From assembly GCF_003997495.1 (NCBI RefSeq), contig NZ_RZRU01000021.1:46906-110905 (forward strand): a stretch of 64,000 nucleotides of DNA, given 5' to 3'. The translations under genes and the position numbers were made by a program. Within the stretch, counting starts at the first letter, position 1. The number at the start of each line of letters is the position of its first letter. The notes beneath the pieces were generated by a model, which had not been told where the DNA came from, searched no databases, and saw only the letters and a list, made by a program, of their open reading frames with translations. Shown in pieces: positions 1 to 7,260 of the stretch. Source of the stretch: Mesorhizobium sp. M7A.F.Ca.US.008.03.1.1. GTDB lineage: Bacteria > Pseudomonadota > Alphaproteobacteria > Rhizobiales > Rhizobiaceae.

Positions 1-1185
1 GCGCTGGCGCCGGCCATCCACTATGCCGAAAACGGCTATGTCGTGCATGACCGCGTCGCCTTCGACTGGGCCGAGCCGGAGACCGACCTGTCGGCCGACG
101 AGCATGCCGCGCGCATCTTCCTGCCCGGCGGCAAGGCGCCAAAGGCGGGTGACGTCCACAGGCAGCCGGAACTGGCGGCGACCTTGCGCATCATCGCCAA
201 ACACGGCCGGGCCGGTTTCTACGAAGGTGCGGTCGCCAACGATATGGTGAGCCGGCTCAACGAATTGGGCGGACTTCATTCGGCCGAGGATTTCGCCGCG
301 ACCAGAGGCGATTACGTTACGCCGGTCAGCACCTCCTATGGCGGCCATGAGATCCATCAGATGCCACCGAACAATCAGGGGCTGACGGCGCTTTTGATGC
401 TCAATTTGCTGTCGGGCTTCGAGCTTGGCGGGCTCGATCCCAATGGCGCCGAGCGCCTGCATCTGGAGATCGAGGCGGGACGGCTGGCCTATCGTGACCG
501 CGACCGTTACGTCGGCGACCAGGACCAGATCCTGGTGCCGGTCAAGCAGCTCCTGTCCGGCGCCTATGCCGACCGGCTGCGCGCCGAGATCGACCGCGAC
601 CGCGCCATGACGCATCTGCCGCGCGTGGAGCTGCCCGGCAGCGACACGGTCTACATCTCCATCGTCGACCGCGACCGCAACGCCGTCTCCTTCATCAACT
701 CGACGTACTATTCGTTCGGCAGCGGCGTCGTCGGCCCGAAGACCGGTATCGTGCTGCAGAACCGCGGCTCGAGCTTTCGCCTTGAGCCTGCGCACCCGAA
801 CGCAATTGCGCCCGGCAAGCGGCCGATGCACACGATCATGCCCGGCATGGCGACGAAGAATGGCCGCGTCGTGATGCCGTTCGGCGTCATGGGCGGCGGC
901 TACCAGCCGTTCGGGCATGTTCATCTGCTGACCAACATGATCGACTTCGGCATGGACCCGCAGCAGGCGCTGGATGCGCCGAGGGTGTTTTACAATGACG
1001 ACACGGTGGAGGCCGAGCGTGGCGTTCCCACTGATGCGATCGAGGGCCTGCGCCGGCGCGGCCACCGCATAGCCGAGCCGCATCACCCGCTGGGCGGCGG
1101 GCAGGTGGTGCTGATCGACTGGGAGAAAGGGACGCTGACCGGCGCCTCCGATCCGCGCAAGGATGGTTTGGCGCTTGGATATTGA
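1..1185 (+). CDS. ggt: Gamma-glutamyltransferase, 3' part (start outside window)
   Basis: The reading frame is open from base 1, so the N-terminus lies to the left. Gamma-glutamyltransferases are Ntn-hydrolases that cut themselves into two subunits and transfer or hydrolyse gamma-glutamyl groups, usually of glutathione, in the periplasm. The expected new N-terminal threonine of the small subunit is the Thr codon at 646-648, in the context SDTVYISIVD; this matches the family motif in which Thr is followed by a Tyr and a Ser/Val-Val-Asp turn. Downstream are FINSTYYSFGSGVV and the MGGGYQPFGH segment typical of the small subunit. Some members are cephalosporin acylases or act on other gamma-glutamyl amides, so the substrate is open. 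An acyl-CoA ligase follows on the same strand after 90 bases. Confidence 0.9.
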   Translation, partial: ALAPAIHYAENGYVVHDRVAFDWAEPETDLSADEHAARIFLPGGKAPKAGDVHRQPELAATLRIIAKHGRAGFYEGAVANDMVSRLNELGGLHSAEDFAATRGDYVTPVSTSYGGHEIHQMPPNNQGLTALLMLNLLSGFELGGLDPNGAERLHLEIEAGRLAYRDRDRYVGDQDQILVPVKQLLSGAYADRLRAEIDRDRAMTHLPRVELPGSDTVYISIVDRDRNAVSFINSTYYSFGSGVVGPKTGIVLQNRGSSFRLEPAHPNAIAPGKRPMHTIMPGMATKNGRVVMPFGVMGGGYQPFGHVHLLTNMIDFGMDPQQALDAPRVFYNDDTVEAERGVPTDAIEGLRRRGHRIAEPHHPLGGGQVVLIDWEKGTLTGASDPRKDGLALGY

Positions 1186-1275
1186 GGCGATCCATTGTCC
1201 AATGGCGTATCCATATCGAGGCAAGCCCGTCAGCAGGGCTCCCGCCAATAGTCGTTCGAAATCCAGCCGGTGACC

Positions 1276-2802
1276 ATGACCCAAACCGAAACCCACGCAG
1301 ACCTTTCCCGCCGTCTCGCCGCCGGCGCCGATGATGCGCCGGCGATTTCGGCACCCGACAGGGCGACGCTCAGCCATGGCGGCTTGCGCGCGCTGATCGC
1401 CACCACGGCGGCCGCGCTGCATGCGCGCGGCATCGGCCGGGGCGACAGGGTGGCGATCGTGCTGCCGAACGGGCCAGAGATGGCCACCGCCTTCGTCGCC
1501 GTGGCGGCCGCCGCCTCGACGGCGCTGCTCAACCCCGCCTACCGGGCCGACGAGCTCGATTTCTACCTGACCGACATCGGTGCCAAGGCGATCCTTGTCG
1601 CGGAGGGCGAGAGCGGACCGGCGGTGACGGTGGCCGAGCGGCTCGGCATCGGCGTGCTGCGGTTGGTCGTGCAGCCGGACACACCGGCCGGCAGCTTCAC
1701 GATCGAGGGTGCGGCGATCGGACCGCAGGCAGCGCCCGACATGGCGCAAGACAGCGACATCGCACTGTTGCTGCACACCTCCGGCACGACATCGCGTCCA
1801 AAGCTGGTGCCGCTCAGTCATGCCAACATCGCGGCCTCATCAGCCCATATCGGCGCGACGCTTCAGCTAACGGCCGATGACCGTTGTCTCAACATTATGC
1901 CGCTGTTCCACATTCACGGCCTGATCGCGGCCGTGCTGTCGTCACTGGCTGCCGGCGGCAGCATCTATTGCACGCCGGGTTTCAACGCGCTGCGCTTCTT
2001 CCAGTGGCTGAGCGAGGCGCAACCAAGCTGGTACACGGCAGTGCCGACCATGCATCAGGCGATCCTGCCCAGGGCGGCGCGCAACACCGAGGCGCTGGCG
2101 GCAGCGCGTCTGCGCTTCATCCGTTCATCCTCGGCGTCGCTGCCGGCGCAAGTGATGGCCGAACTGGAAGCGACCTTCGGCTGCCCGGTGATCGAATCCT
2201 ACGGGATGACCGAGGCCGCCCACCAGATGGCGTCGAACCGGCTGCCGCCGGGCCAGCGCAAGCCCGGCAGCGTCGGTGCCTCCGCCGGCCCGGAGGTGGC
2301 TGTCATGGCGCCCGACGGGCGGCTGCTCGAGCCCGGCGAGACCGGCGAGATCGTCATCCGCGGACCCAACGTCACGGCGGGTTACGAGAAGAACCCGGAT
2401 GCCAATGCCACCGCCTTCGCGCATGGTTGGTTCCACACCGGCGATCAGGGCGTGCTGGACGAGGACGGCTATCTCAGGGTCACCGGACGGCTCAAGGAGA
2501 TCATCAATCGCGGTGGCGAAAAGATCTCGCCGCTCGAGGTCGACGATGTGCTGATGGATCATCCGGCGGTGGCGCAGGTCGTCACTTTCGCCATGCCGCA
2601 TGACAAGCTGGGCGAGGAGGTGGCGGCGGCGGTTGTGCTGCGTGAAGGCATCAGCGCCACCGAGGGCGACATCCGCACCTATGCCGCGACGCGGCTTGCC
2701 GACTTCAAGGTGCCGCGCAAGATCCTGATCCTGGACGAGATCCCCAAGGGCGCGACCGGCAAGCTGCAACGCATCGGCCTTGCCACCAAACTCGGGCTCT
2801 AG
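1276..2802 (+). CDS. AMP-forming acyl-CoA synthetase, oxalate-CoA-ligase-like
   Basis: ANL-superfamily adenylating enzyme of about 508 residues, the full family length. It carries the ATP/AMP loop HTSGTTSRPKLVPLSH (from about residue 167), the core motif YGMTEAAHQM (about 309), the WFHTGDQG hinge region and the C-terminal lysine in GATGKLQR (about 496). The sequences around YGMTEAAHQM and GGEKISPLEVD resemble the plant AAE3 and yeast Pcs60 oxalate-CoA ligases more than long-chain fatty-acid ligases. Oxalate activation is therefore a reasonable guess, but other short acids are possible. No formyl-CoA transferase or oxalyl-CoA decarboxylase is nearby to support it. A GTG six bases upstream (1270) is an alternative start; neither has a clear Shine-Dalgarno sequence. 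Confidence 0.82.
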   Translation: MTQTETHADLSRRLAAGADDAPAISAPDRATLSHGGLRALIATTAAALHARGIGRGDRVAIVLPNGPEMATAFVAVAAAASTALLNPAYRADELDFYLTDIGAKAILVAEGESGPAVTVAERLGIGVLRLVVQPDTPAGSFTIEGAAIGPQAAPDMAQDSDIALLLHTSGTTSRPKLVPLSHANIAASSAHIGATLQLTADDRCLNIMPLFHIHGLIAAVLSSLAAGGSIYCTPGFNALRFFQWLSEAQPSWYTAVPTMHQAILPRAARNTEALAAARLRFIRSSSASLPAQVMAELEATFGCPVIESYGMTEAAHQMASNRLPPGQRKPGSVGASAGPEVAVMAPDGRLLEPGETGEIVIRGPNVTAGYEKNPDANATAFAHGWFHTGDQGVLDEDGYLRVTGRLKEIINRGGEKISPLEVDDVLMDHPAVAQVVTFAMPHDKLGEEVAAAVVLREGISATEGDIRTYAATRLADFKVPRKILILDEIPKGATGKLQRIGLATKLGL

Positions 2803-2848
2803 TGCATGTCGCTTGGAAGTGTCCTCGGTTCCGAGATAACGACATGCA
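2803..2848. repeat. Palindromic intergenic element with 9-bp arms
   Basis: TGCATGTCG at 2803-2811 is an exact inverted match to CGACATGCA at 2840-2848, directly after the ligase stop. The loop holds an inner CGGTTCCG. This resembles a short dispersed palindrome common between rhizobial genes. No T-tract follows, so it is not a clear terminator. Confidence 0.6.
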
Positions 2849-2870
2849 TAAAATCAAAGGCTGACTACCG

Positions 2871-3851
2871 ATGAAGATCACCATCTTCGGCGCCGGCGCG
2901 ATCGGCGGCTATCTCGCGGCCAAGCTGGCGATCACTGGGCGGACTGATCTTTCGATCGTCGCGCGCGGCGCCCATCTGGAAGCGATCAAGGCAGATGGCC
3001 TGCGCCTGATCGAGGATGGCCAGGAGACGTCCGTCCCTGTCCGGGCCGCCGCGAAAGCCGAGGAACTTGGCATCCAGGATTATGTGGTGCTGGCGCTGAA
3101 GGCCCATTCCCTCACCCCGGCCCTGGACCAGATCGCGCCGCTGCTCGGGGACCAGACTGCCGTCGTCACCATGCAGAACGGCGTGCCTTGGTGGTATTTC
3201 CACGGCCTCAGTGGGCCGCTCGAAGGCACAAGGCTGAGCGCGGTCGATCCCGGCGGCGCGATCTGGCAGCGGATCGGACCGGAGCGCGTCATCGGCTCGG
3301 TCGTCTATCCCGCCGTCGAGGTCGATGCGCCGGGCCTCATCCGCCATGTCGAGGGCAAGCGCTTCTCGCTCGGCGAACCCTCCGGCGAGCGCAGCGAACG
3401 GGTCACGCTTCTGGCCGAGGAGATGGTCAAGGCCGGCTTGCAGGCGCCGGTGCGCGATGACATCCGCAGCGAGATCTGGGTAAAACTGTGGGGCAATCTC
3501 TCCTTCAACCCAATCTCGGCGCTGACCGGCAGCACGCTGGCCGCGATCGTCGCCGACGAGGGCACTCGCGCGCTCGCCCGCACCATGATGCTGGAGGCGC
3601 AGGCGATCGGCGAAAGCCTAGGCGTGCGTTTTCCCATAGCGGTCGACAGGCGCATCAAGGGCGCCGGCGATGTCGGCGAACACAAGACCTCGATGCTGCA
3701 GGATCTCGAGCGCGGCCGGCCGATGGAGATCGACGCGCTGGTGAGCGCGGTGCAGGAACTCGGCCGCCTGACGGACAAGCCGACCCCGACCATCGATGCC
3801 GTGCTGGCGCTGGTGCGGCGGCTGGCGGTGGAGCGCGGGTGTTATGGGTGA
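2871..3851 (+). CDS. 2-dehydropantoate 2-reductase (ketopantoate reductase) family protein
   Basis: A 326-residue NADPH-dependent reductase of the ApbA/PanE fold. The N-terminal Rossmann motif is IFGAGAIGGYLAAKL (from residue 4). The catalytic-lysine segment is VKLWGNLSFNPISALTG with Lys at about residue 205, matching the KxxxNxxxNPLTA pattern of PanE. The C-terminal all-helical domain includes MLQDLERGRPMEIDALV. True PanE makes pantoate for coenzyme A, but many rhizobial paralogues act on other 2-oxo or beta-hydroxy acids, and the neighbours do not point to pantothenate synthesis. The 3' end of this gene, from base 3693, is duplicated at 4754-4912. Confidence 0.85.
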   Translation: MKITIFGAGAIGGYLAAKLAITGRTDLSIVARGAHLEAIKADGLRLIEDGQETSVPVRAAAKAEELGIQDYVVLALKAHSLTPALDQIAPLLGDQTAVVTMQNGVPWWYFHGLSGPLEGTRLSAVDPGGAIWQRIGPERVIGSVVYPAVEVDAPGLIRHVEGKRFSLGEPSGERSERVTLLAEEMVKAGLQAPVRDDIRSEIWVKLWGNLSFNPISALTGSTLAAIVADEGTRALARTMMLEAQAIGESLGVRFPIAVDRRIKGAGDVGEHKTSMLQDLERGRPMEIDALVSAVQELGRLTDKPTPTIDAVLALVRRLAVERGCYG

Positions 3852-3945
3852 GGTGGAACGAAATCAGAGCCGTGGCATAAGCGCGCGACGATCCAGGCCT
3901 TGAGGCACCTTGACCTCATATCCCAGCTTGACTGGAGTTAGCAGC

Positions 3946-4329
3946 ATGCTGAACGCCATTCACCACGTCGCGCTGATCTGCACCGACTACGACCGGTCGC
4001 GACGGTTCTACGTCGAACTCCTCGGCCTCGATCTGATCCGGGAGGTCTATCGGGAGGAGCGGCAGTCATGGAAGGCGGATCTGCGGATCGGGTCGGTCCA
4101 ACTGGAGTTGTTCTCCTTCCCTGCACCGGCGATGCGGCCGTCCCATCCAGAGGCGACAGGCCTGAGACATCTGGCTTTTGCGGTGGCTAATCTTGATCCC
4201 GTAATTATGCGCCTGGAAGCCTCAGGCGTTGCCGTTGAGCCAATCCGGGTCGACCCATACACAGACCAACGGTTTACCTTTTTCAGAGACCCGGATGGAT
4301 TGCCGCTGGAACTCTACGAAGCCCCATAA
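3946..4329 (+). CDS. gloA2: VOC-family metalloprotein of the YaeR/GloA2 type
   Basis: A 127-residue single-domain glyoxalase/VOC protein. It closely matches the E. coli YaeR (GloA2) pattern through VYREERQSWKADL, ELFSFPAPAMRPS, GLRHLAFAV, IRVDPYTDQRFTFF and DPDGLPLELYE. The usual four metal ligands are visible: a His in the opening INAIHHVALIC-like segment, Glu in QLELFSF, His in LRHLAF and Glu in LELYE. YaeR-type proteins are metal-binding, with poorly defined physiological substrates, probably small oxo compounds. The start at 3946 is chosen because TGGAG precedes it by 8 bases; an upstream ATG at 3910 has no such site. The gene sits inside a duplicated P-x-S unit (see findings). Confidence 0.85.
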   Translation: MLNAIHHVALICTDYDRSRRFYVELLGLDLIREVYREERQSWKADLRIGSVQLELFSFPAPAMRPSHPEATGLRHLAFAVANLDPVIMRLEASGVAVEPIRVDPYTDQRFTFFRDPDGLPLELYEAP

Positions 4330-4403
4330 GGAACGGTTCGCTTTCACGACGGGCGCTGTGTACTGACGGTCTCGGTATCGGCGGACCGCGAATCTGTGCT
4401 AAG

Positions 4404-4710
4404 CGCCGCCCAACCAACCAAAGGACGACACCAATGAGCGAACTGACCGTGGCCGAGGCGACCGAGAGCATCTATGCCTCGCTCCGGGCGGACAATGCCG
4501 ACATCGACGCACATATCGCGACGCTTAAGGCGGCCCTGACACGAGAGGGGATAAAACAGGCGGTGTTCGATCCGACCAAACTGGCGCAGAACAACCGCTC
4601 GGGCCGCAAGTTGATGCAGGCTTATTTTCGGCAGCGCGGCGTGAGCGTGAGGTTCTCGGACCAGTAAACCGCGCGGACGATCTCAACCGCGCCGTTGGGA
4701 GTTTTTTCGG
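4404..4710. repeat. Direct repeat S, copy 1 (carries a small gene)
   Basis: About 305 bases nearly identical to 6874-7178 and in the same orientation. The match starts in the CGCCGCCCAACCAACC leader, covers the whole small gene, and ends shortly after the GATCTCAACCGCGCCGTTGG tail. The two copies flank the ketopantoate-reductase fragment and the XRE/ImmA module. Confidence 0.85.
4434..4667 (+). CDS. Small conserved protein, 77 aa, copy 1
   Basis: Not a family I recognise. The protein has an acidic, helical-looking N-terminal half (MSELTVAEATESIYASLRAD) and a basic C-terminal half (FDPTKLAQNNRSGRKLMQAY). The codons are strongly conserved with the second copy at 6905-7135: only a few residues differ (IATLK for IAALR, GIK for GMK, and the last residues), which argues that it is translated. 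AAAGGA lies about 9 bases before the ATG and could serve as the ribosome site. It has no membrane segment or signal peptide. A DNA- or RNA-binding or antitoxin-like role is only a guess. Confidence 0.6.
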   Translation: MSELTVAEATESIYASLRADNADIDAHIATLKAALTREGIKQAVFDPTKLAQNNRSGRKLMQAYFRQRGVSVRFSDQ

Positions 4711-4747
4711 CTGGTCCGTCGCCATCTGGACGTCGGGACTGCGTCGC

Positions 4748-4912
4748 ATGTTGATGCTGCAGGACCTAGAGCGCGGCCGGCCGATGGAAATCGATGCGCT
4801 GGTGAGCGCGGTGCAGGAATTTGGCCGGCTAACGGAGAAGCCAACCCCCACCATCGATGCCGTGCTGGCGGTGGTGCGGCGGCTGGCGGTGGAGCGCGGG
4901 TGTTATGAGTGA
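4748..4912 (+). pseudogene. 3' remnant of a ketopantoate reductase gene
   Basis: From 4754 to the stop at 4910-4912 the sequence encodes MLQDLERGRPMEIDALVSAV and continues to RRLAVERGCYE. This is about 52 residues matching residues 275-326 of the intact gene at 2871-3851 with few changes. An in-frame ATG at 4748 could open a 54-codon frame, but the NADPH-binding domain and catalytic lysine are absent, so it cannot be an active reductase. It begins about 40 bases after direct repeat S copy 1. It looks like a breakpoint of a segmental duplication rather than a decayed full gene. Confidence 0.8.
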
Positions 4913-5113
4913 AGGGTGGCAGGGTTGATCGCGGCCTTTACTTGATCCCTCTAGGATCCAGCTGCATGGCTGTCCGAGCAGGGAAAATTCATAGCAATCT
5001 GAGGGGAGTTCAGCCGGATTTTGGAGTCCTTGCCTTTCGCGGATCGGAGGGCTTGTGCGTTTAAGATTTTTCCCGCCTAATGAGGAGGCGATTCGCTCTC
5101 AGCAGAGGTCCCT
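4913..5113. other. Intergenic leader of the XRE/ImmA module
   Basis: About 200 non-coding bases where base composition falls from the GC-rich background. AGAGG at 5104-5108 precedes the ATG at 5114 by 5 bases. A TTGCCT around 5031 and an AT-rich TTTAAGAT near 5061 could be promoter parts, but spacing is poor. No terminator or structured RNA was recognised. Confidence 0.35.
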
Positions 5114-5773
5114 ATGCCCTCCTTCCGAACTGCCATCATTGATAGTCCACAGGATGCCGAGCGTAGGCTCGCAGATTGGGGGCTTGCTGCTGAACAATTT
5201 CTTGCGGTCAGAGACTCGGCGCGAGCAGCAGCGGACAACGCAAGCCCCTTGATGCCTCTGAACGCACCTGGCACGCTGGGATATATTCATGGCGTAGGCG
5301 CACTCCGTGGCCAACTTCTTGATGGCGAATGGGTCATTGACCGGACACTTGGTGTTGAGGCTGTGATTAACCATCGGCTGGGGTTGCGCATCGGCTATCA
5401 GAACGTGGACCGGGCCTGTGACGTAGTTTTCCCCCCAATGCCACGCTCAGAGCGAGGCAACGGGACAGCGCGTCTATGCAGGCTGCCGCTTTTCGAGCAT
5501 TTCGGAGTGGAATTGGAATCCGATGCTGATCGCTTGCCTAGCGATGAGCTCCAAGACCCGCTGGGAGATCAGGTCGTTACCTACTTTGTTATGGTTGGTG
5601 AGGATGGAAGCGTGGAGCTGTCACGGCCCATTATCGCAAATAAGAAATACGACCAGTTCGTTGAGCGCATATTTGTGGACAACCCAAGTGACGACTGGGG
5701 CGAGATCATGGACCCTGAGATGGGTCCGGTTGAGGATTTCGATGTTCCTGTAATCTTCAAAGACAACGCGTGA
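5114..5773 (+). CDS. Protein of unknown function, partner of the XRE-ImmA gene
   Basis: A 219-residue soluble protein that I do not recognise. It has no signal peptide or membrane helix. The central part (GTLGYIHGVGALRGQLLDGEW, about residues 54-74) looks globular; the C-terminus is strongly acidic (NPSDDWGEIMDPEMGPVED). The stop TGA shares its last base with the ATG of the XRE-ImmA gene at 5773, so the two are probably translationally coupled and act together. Codon use and GC are lower than in the flanking genes, a sign of transfer. In such pairs the first gene may encode an effector or a substrate of the metalloprotease, but nothing in the sequence proves that. Confidence 0.6.
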   Translation: MPSFRTAIIDSPQDAERRLADWGLAAEQFLAVRDSARAAADNASPLMPLNAPGTLGYIHGVGALRGQLLDGEWVIDRTLGVEAVINHRLGLRIGYQNVDRACDVVFPPMPRSERGNGTARLCRLPLFEHFGVELESDADRLPSDELQDPLGDQVVTYFVMVGEDGSVELSRPIIANKKYDQFVERIFVDNPSDDWGEIMDPEMGPVEDFDVPVIFKDNA

Positions 5774-6849
5774 TGTTCTCCGCTGAGCGATTAAAGGTAG
5801 CCCGCCATCGAAAAAAGCTATCTGGGAAGGAGTTGGCAGCTGCTGCAGGTCTCACAGATGTCACAGTGTCCAAAGCGGAAAATGGCCATCAACCCGACGA
5901 GACTACGATAAACAAGCTTGTGGCCGCCTTGGGGTACCCTCGGGACTATTTTTTCATGGACAAGCCCGAGGTCCTTGAAACCCGCGCAGTATCGTTTCGG
6001 AGCCTGAAGAAAATGAAGGCGGCCGAGCGAGATGCTTCGCTGGCCGCCGGTTCTCACGGGATAGCTTTCTACCAGTGGCTCGACAAGCGATTTAAGCTGC
6101 CCGGACCTGATCTAATAGACTTGAGCAAGGAACATGGGAGGCCTGAAGTTGCAGCCCGTCTCTTACGCCAGCACTGGGGAATTGGGGATCGACCTGTCGG
6201 CAATATCCTAAAGCTGTTTGAATCGAAGGGCATTCGGATACTGTCTCTCTCGGAGAACACGAAAAATGTTGATGCGTATTCGTTCTGGCATGACGACCAC
6301 CCTTATGTTTTCTTGAACCAAAAGAAGACGGCCGAGCGCTCCAATTTCGATGCCGCTCACGAACTGGGCCACCTTGTTCTGCACTTTCACGCTCAGGCGG
6401 AGTCCGCGCCGGAAGATGACGCCGAACGGGAAGCCAACCGGTTTGCATCCGCTTTCCTTATGCCGGAAGCGGATGTCAAAAGTGTTATCACCTATGTCTA
6501 CAGCTCGTCCCAGGTCATCAGGGCGAAGGTTCGCTGGAAGGTCTCCGCAATGGCGTTGGCAAACCGGCTGCATCAAGTAGGGATGCTGACTGAATGGAAC
6601 TATAGGTCGATCATTATCGAACTGGGAAACCAAGGCTATCGATCGGGCGAACCTCTTGGCGTAGAGCGTGAAGTCTCCACTGTGCTAGCGAAGGTGCTCT
6701 CCACGTTGTGGACCAAGGGCATTACCAAGCGCGACATCGCGAAGGAACTCAATTTGCCTTGGGACGAAATTGAGTATCTGCTCTTTGGGCTTGCCGCAAA
6801 AACCCCGACCACTCCGCCTCCGCACACTAACCTCAAGTTGGTAGGCTGA
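5773..6849 (+). CDS. XRE-family HTH protein fused to an ImmA/IrrE-type metallopeptidase
   Basis: A 358-residue two-domain protein. Residues about 5-60 form an XRE/Cro helix-turn-helix (RLKVARHRKKLSGKELAAAA, then VTVSKAENGHQPDE). Residues about 150-260 form the ImmA/IrrE peptidase domain (DUF955) with the zinc motif H196-E-L-G-H200 in FDAAHELGHLVLHF and the third ligand Glu220 in EREANRFASAFLMP. Family members cleave repressors or antitoxins (ImmA of ICEBs1, IrrE/DdrO of Deinococcus), so this one may both bind its promoter and control it by proteolysis. The ATG at 5773 overlaps the preceding stop; a GTG at 5770 is an alternative. Low GC and position between direct repeats suggest a mobile or exchanged cassette. 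Confidence 0.85.
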   Translation: MFSAERLKVARHRKKLSGKELAAAAGLTDVTVSKAENGHQPDETTINKLVAALGYPRDYFFMDKPEVLETRAVSFRSLKKMKAAERDASLAAGSHGIAFYQWLDKRFKLPGPDLIDLSKEHGRPEVAARLLRQHWGIGDRPVGNILKLFESKGIRILSLSENTKNVDAYSFWHDDHPYVFLNQKKTAERSNFDAAHELGHLVLHFHAQAESAPEDDAEREANRFASAFLMPEADVKSVITYVYSSSQVIRAKVRWKVSAMALANRLHQVGMLTEWNYRSIIIELGNQGYRSGEPLGVEREVSTVLAKVLSTLWTKGITKRDIAKELNLPWDEIEYLLFGLAAKTPTTPPPHTNLKLVG

Positions 6850-6873
6850 CTGAGTCATCAACGACCACCTTGC

Positions 6874-7178
6874 CGCCGCCCAAACCAACCAAAGCACGAC
6901 ACCAATGAGCGAACTGACCGTGGCCGAGGCGACCGAGAGCATCTATGCCTCGCTCCGGGCGGACAATGCCGACATCGACGCACATATCGCGGCGCTTAGG
7001 GCGGCGCTGACACGAGAGGGGATGAAACAGGCGGTGTTCGATCCGACCAAACTGGCGCAGAACAACCGCTCGGGCCGCAAGTTGATGCAGGCTTATTTTC
7101 GGCAGCGCGGCGTGAGCGTGAGGTTCTCGGAGTAGAACGGCGCGCGAGCGATCTCAACCGCGCCGTTGGCAGTTCTCG
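6874..7178. repeat. Direct repeat S, copy 2
   Basis: Second copy of the roughly 305-base segment at 4404-4710, same orientation, again carrying the small gene with its leader and tail. One visible change is in the ribosome-site region: AAAGCA here against AAAGGA in copy 1, which may weaken translation of this copy. Confidence 0.85.
6905..7135 (+). CDS. Small conserved protein, 76 aa, copy 2
   Basis: Near-identical twin of the 77-aa protein at 4434-4667; it ends VSVRFSE, one residue shorter. Function unknown. It lies 55 bases after the XRE-ImmA gene, but its own repeat leader, shared with copy 1, suggests independent expression. Conservation between copies at the protein level favours a real gene. 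The leader carries AAAGCA instead of AAAGGA, so translation may be weaker than from copy 1. Confidence 0.55.
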   Translation: MSELTVAEATESIYASLRADNADIDAHIAALRAALTREGMKQAVFDPTKLAQNNRSGRKLMQAYFRQRGVSVRFSE

Positions 7179-7260
7179 GTCGGGACATGCGCCGCACTCA
7201 GGTTTTAATCGTATGGGAGCTGTTTCAAAAGTCGGCCCTGGATCGCGGAGGGGATGTGAC

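Noticed and set aside
4748..4912. A genuine 54-residue small protein
   Set aside because: The frame is the copied C-terminus of the nearby reductase and lacks its own ribosome site; a remnant is the simpler reading.
4404..7178. Prophage or integrative element with attachment sites
   Set aside because: No integrase, tRNA or phage structural gene is present, and the repeats are 300-base gene-carrying copies rather than short attachment sites.
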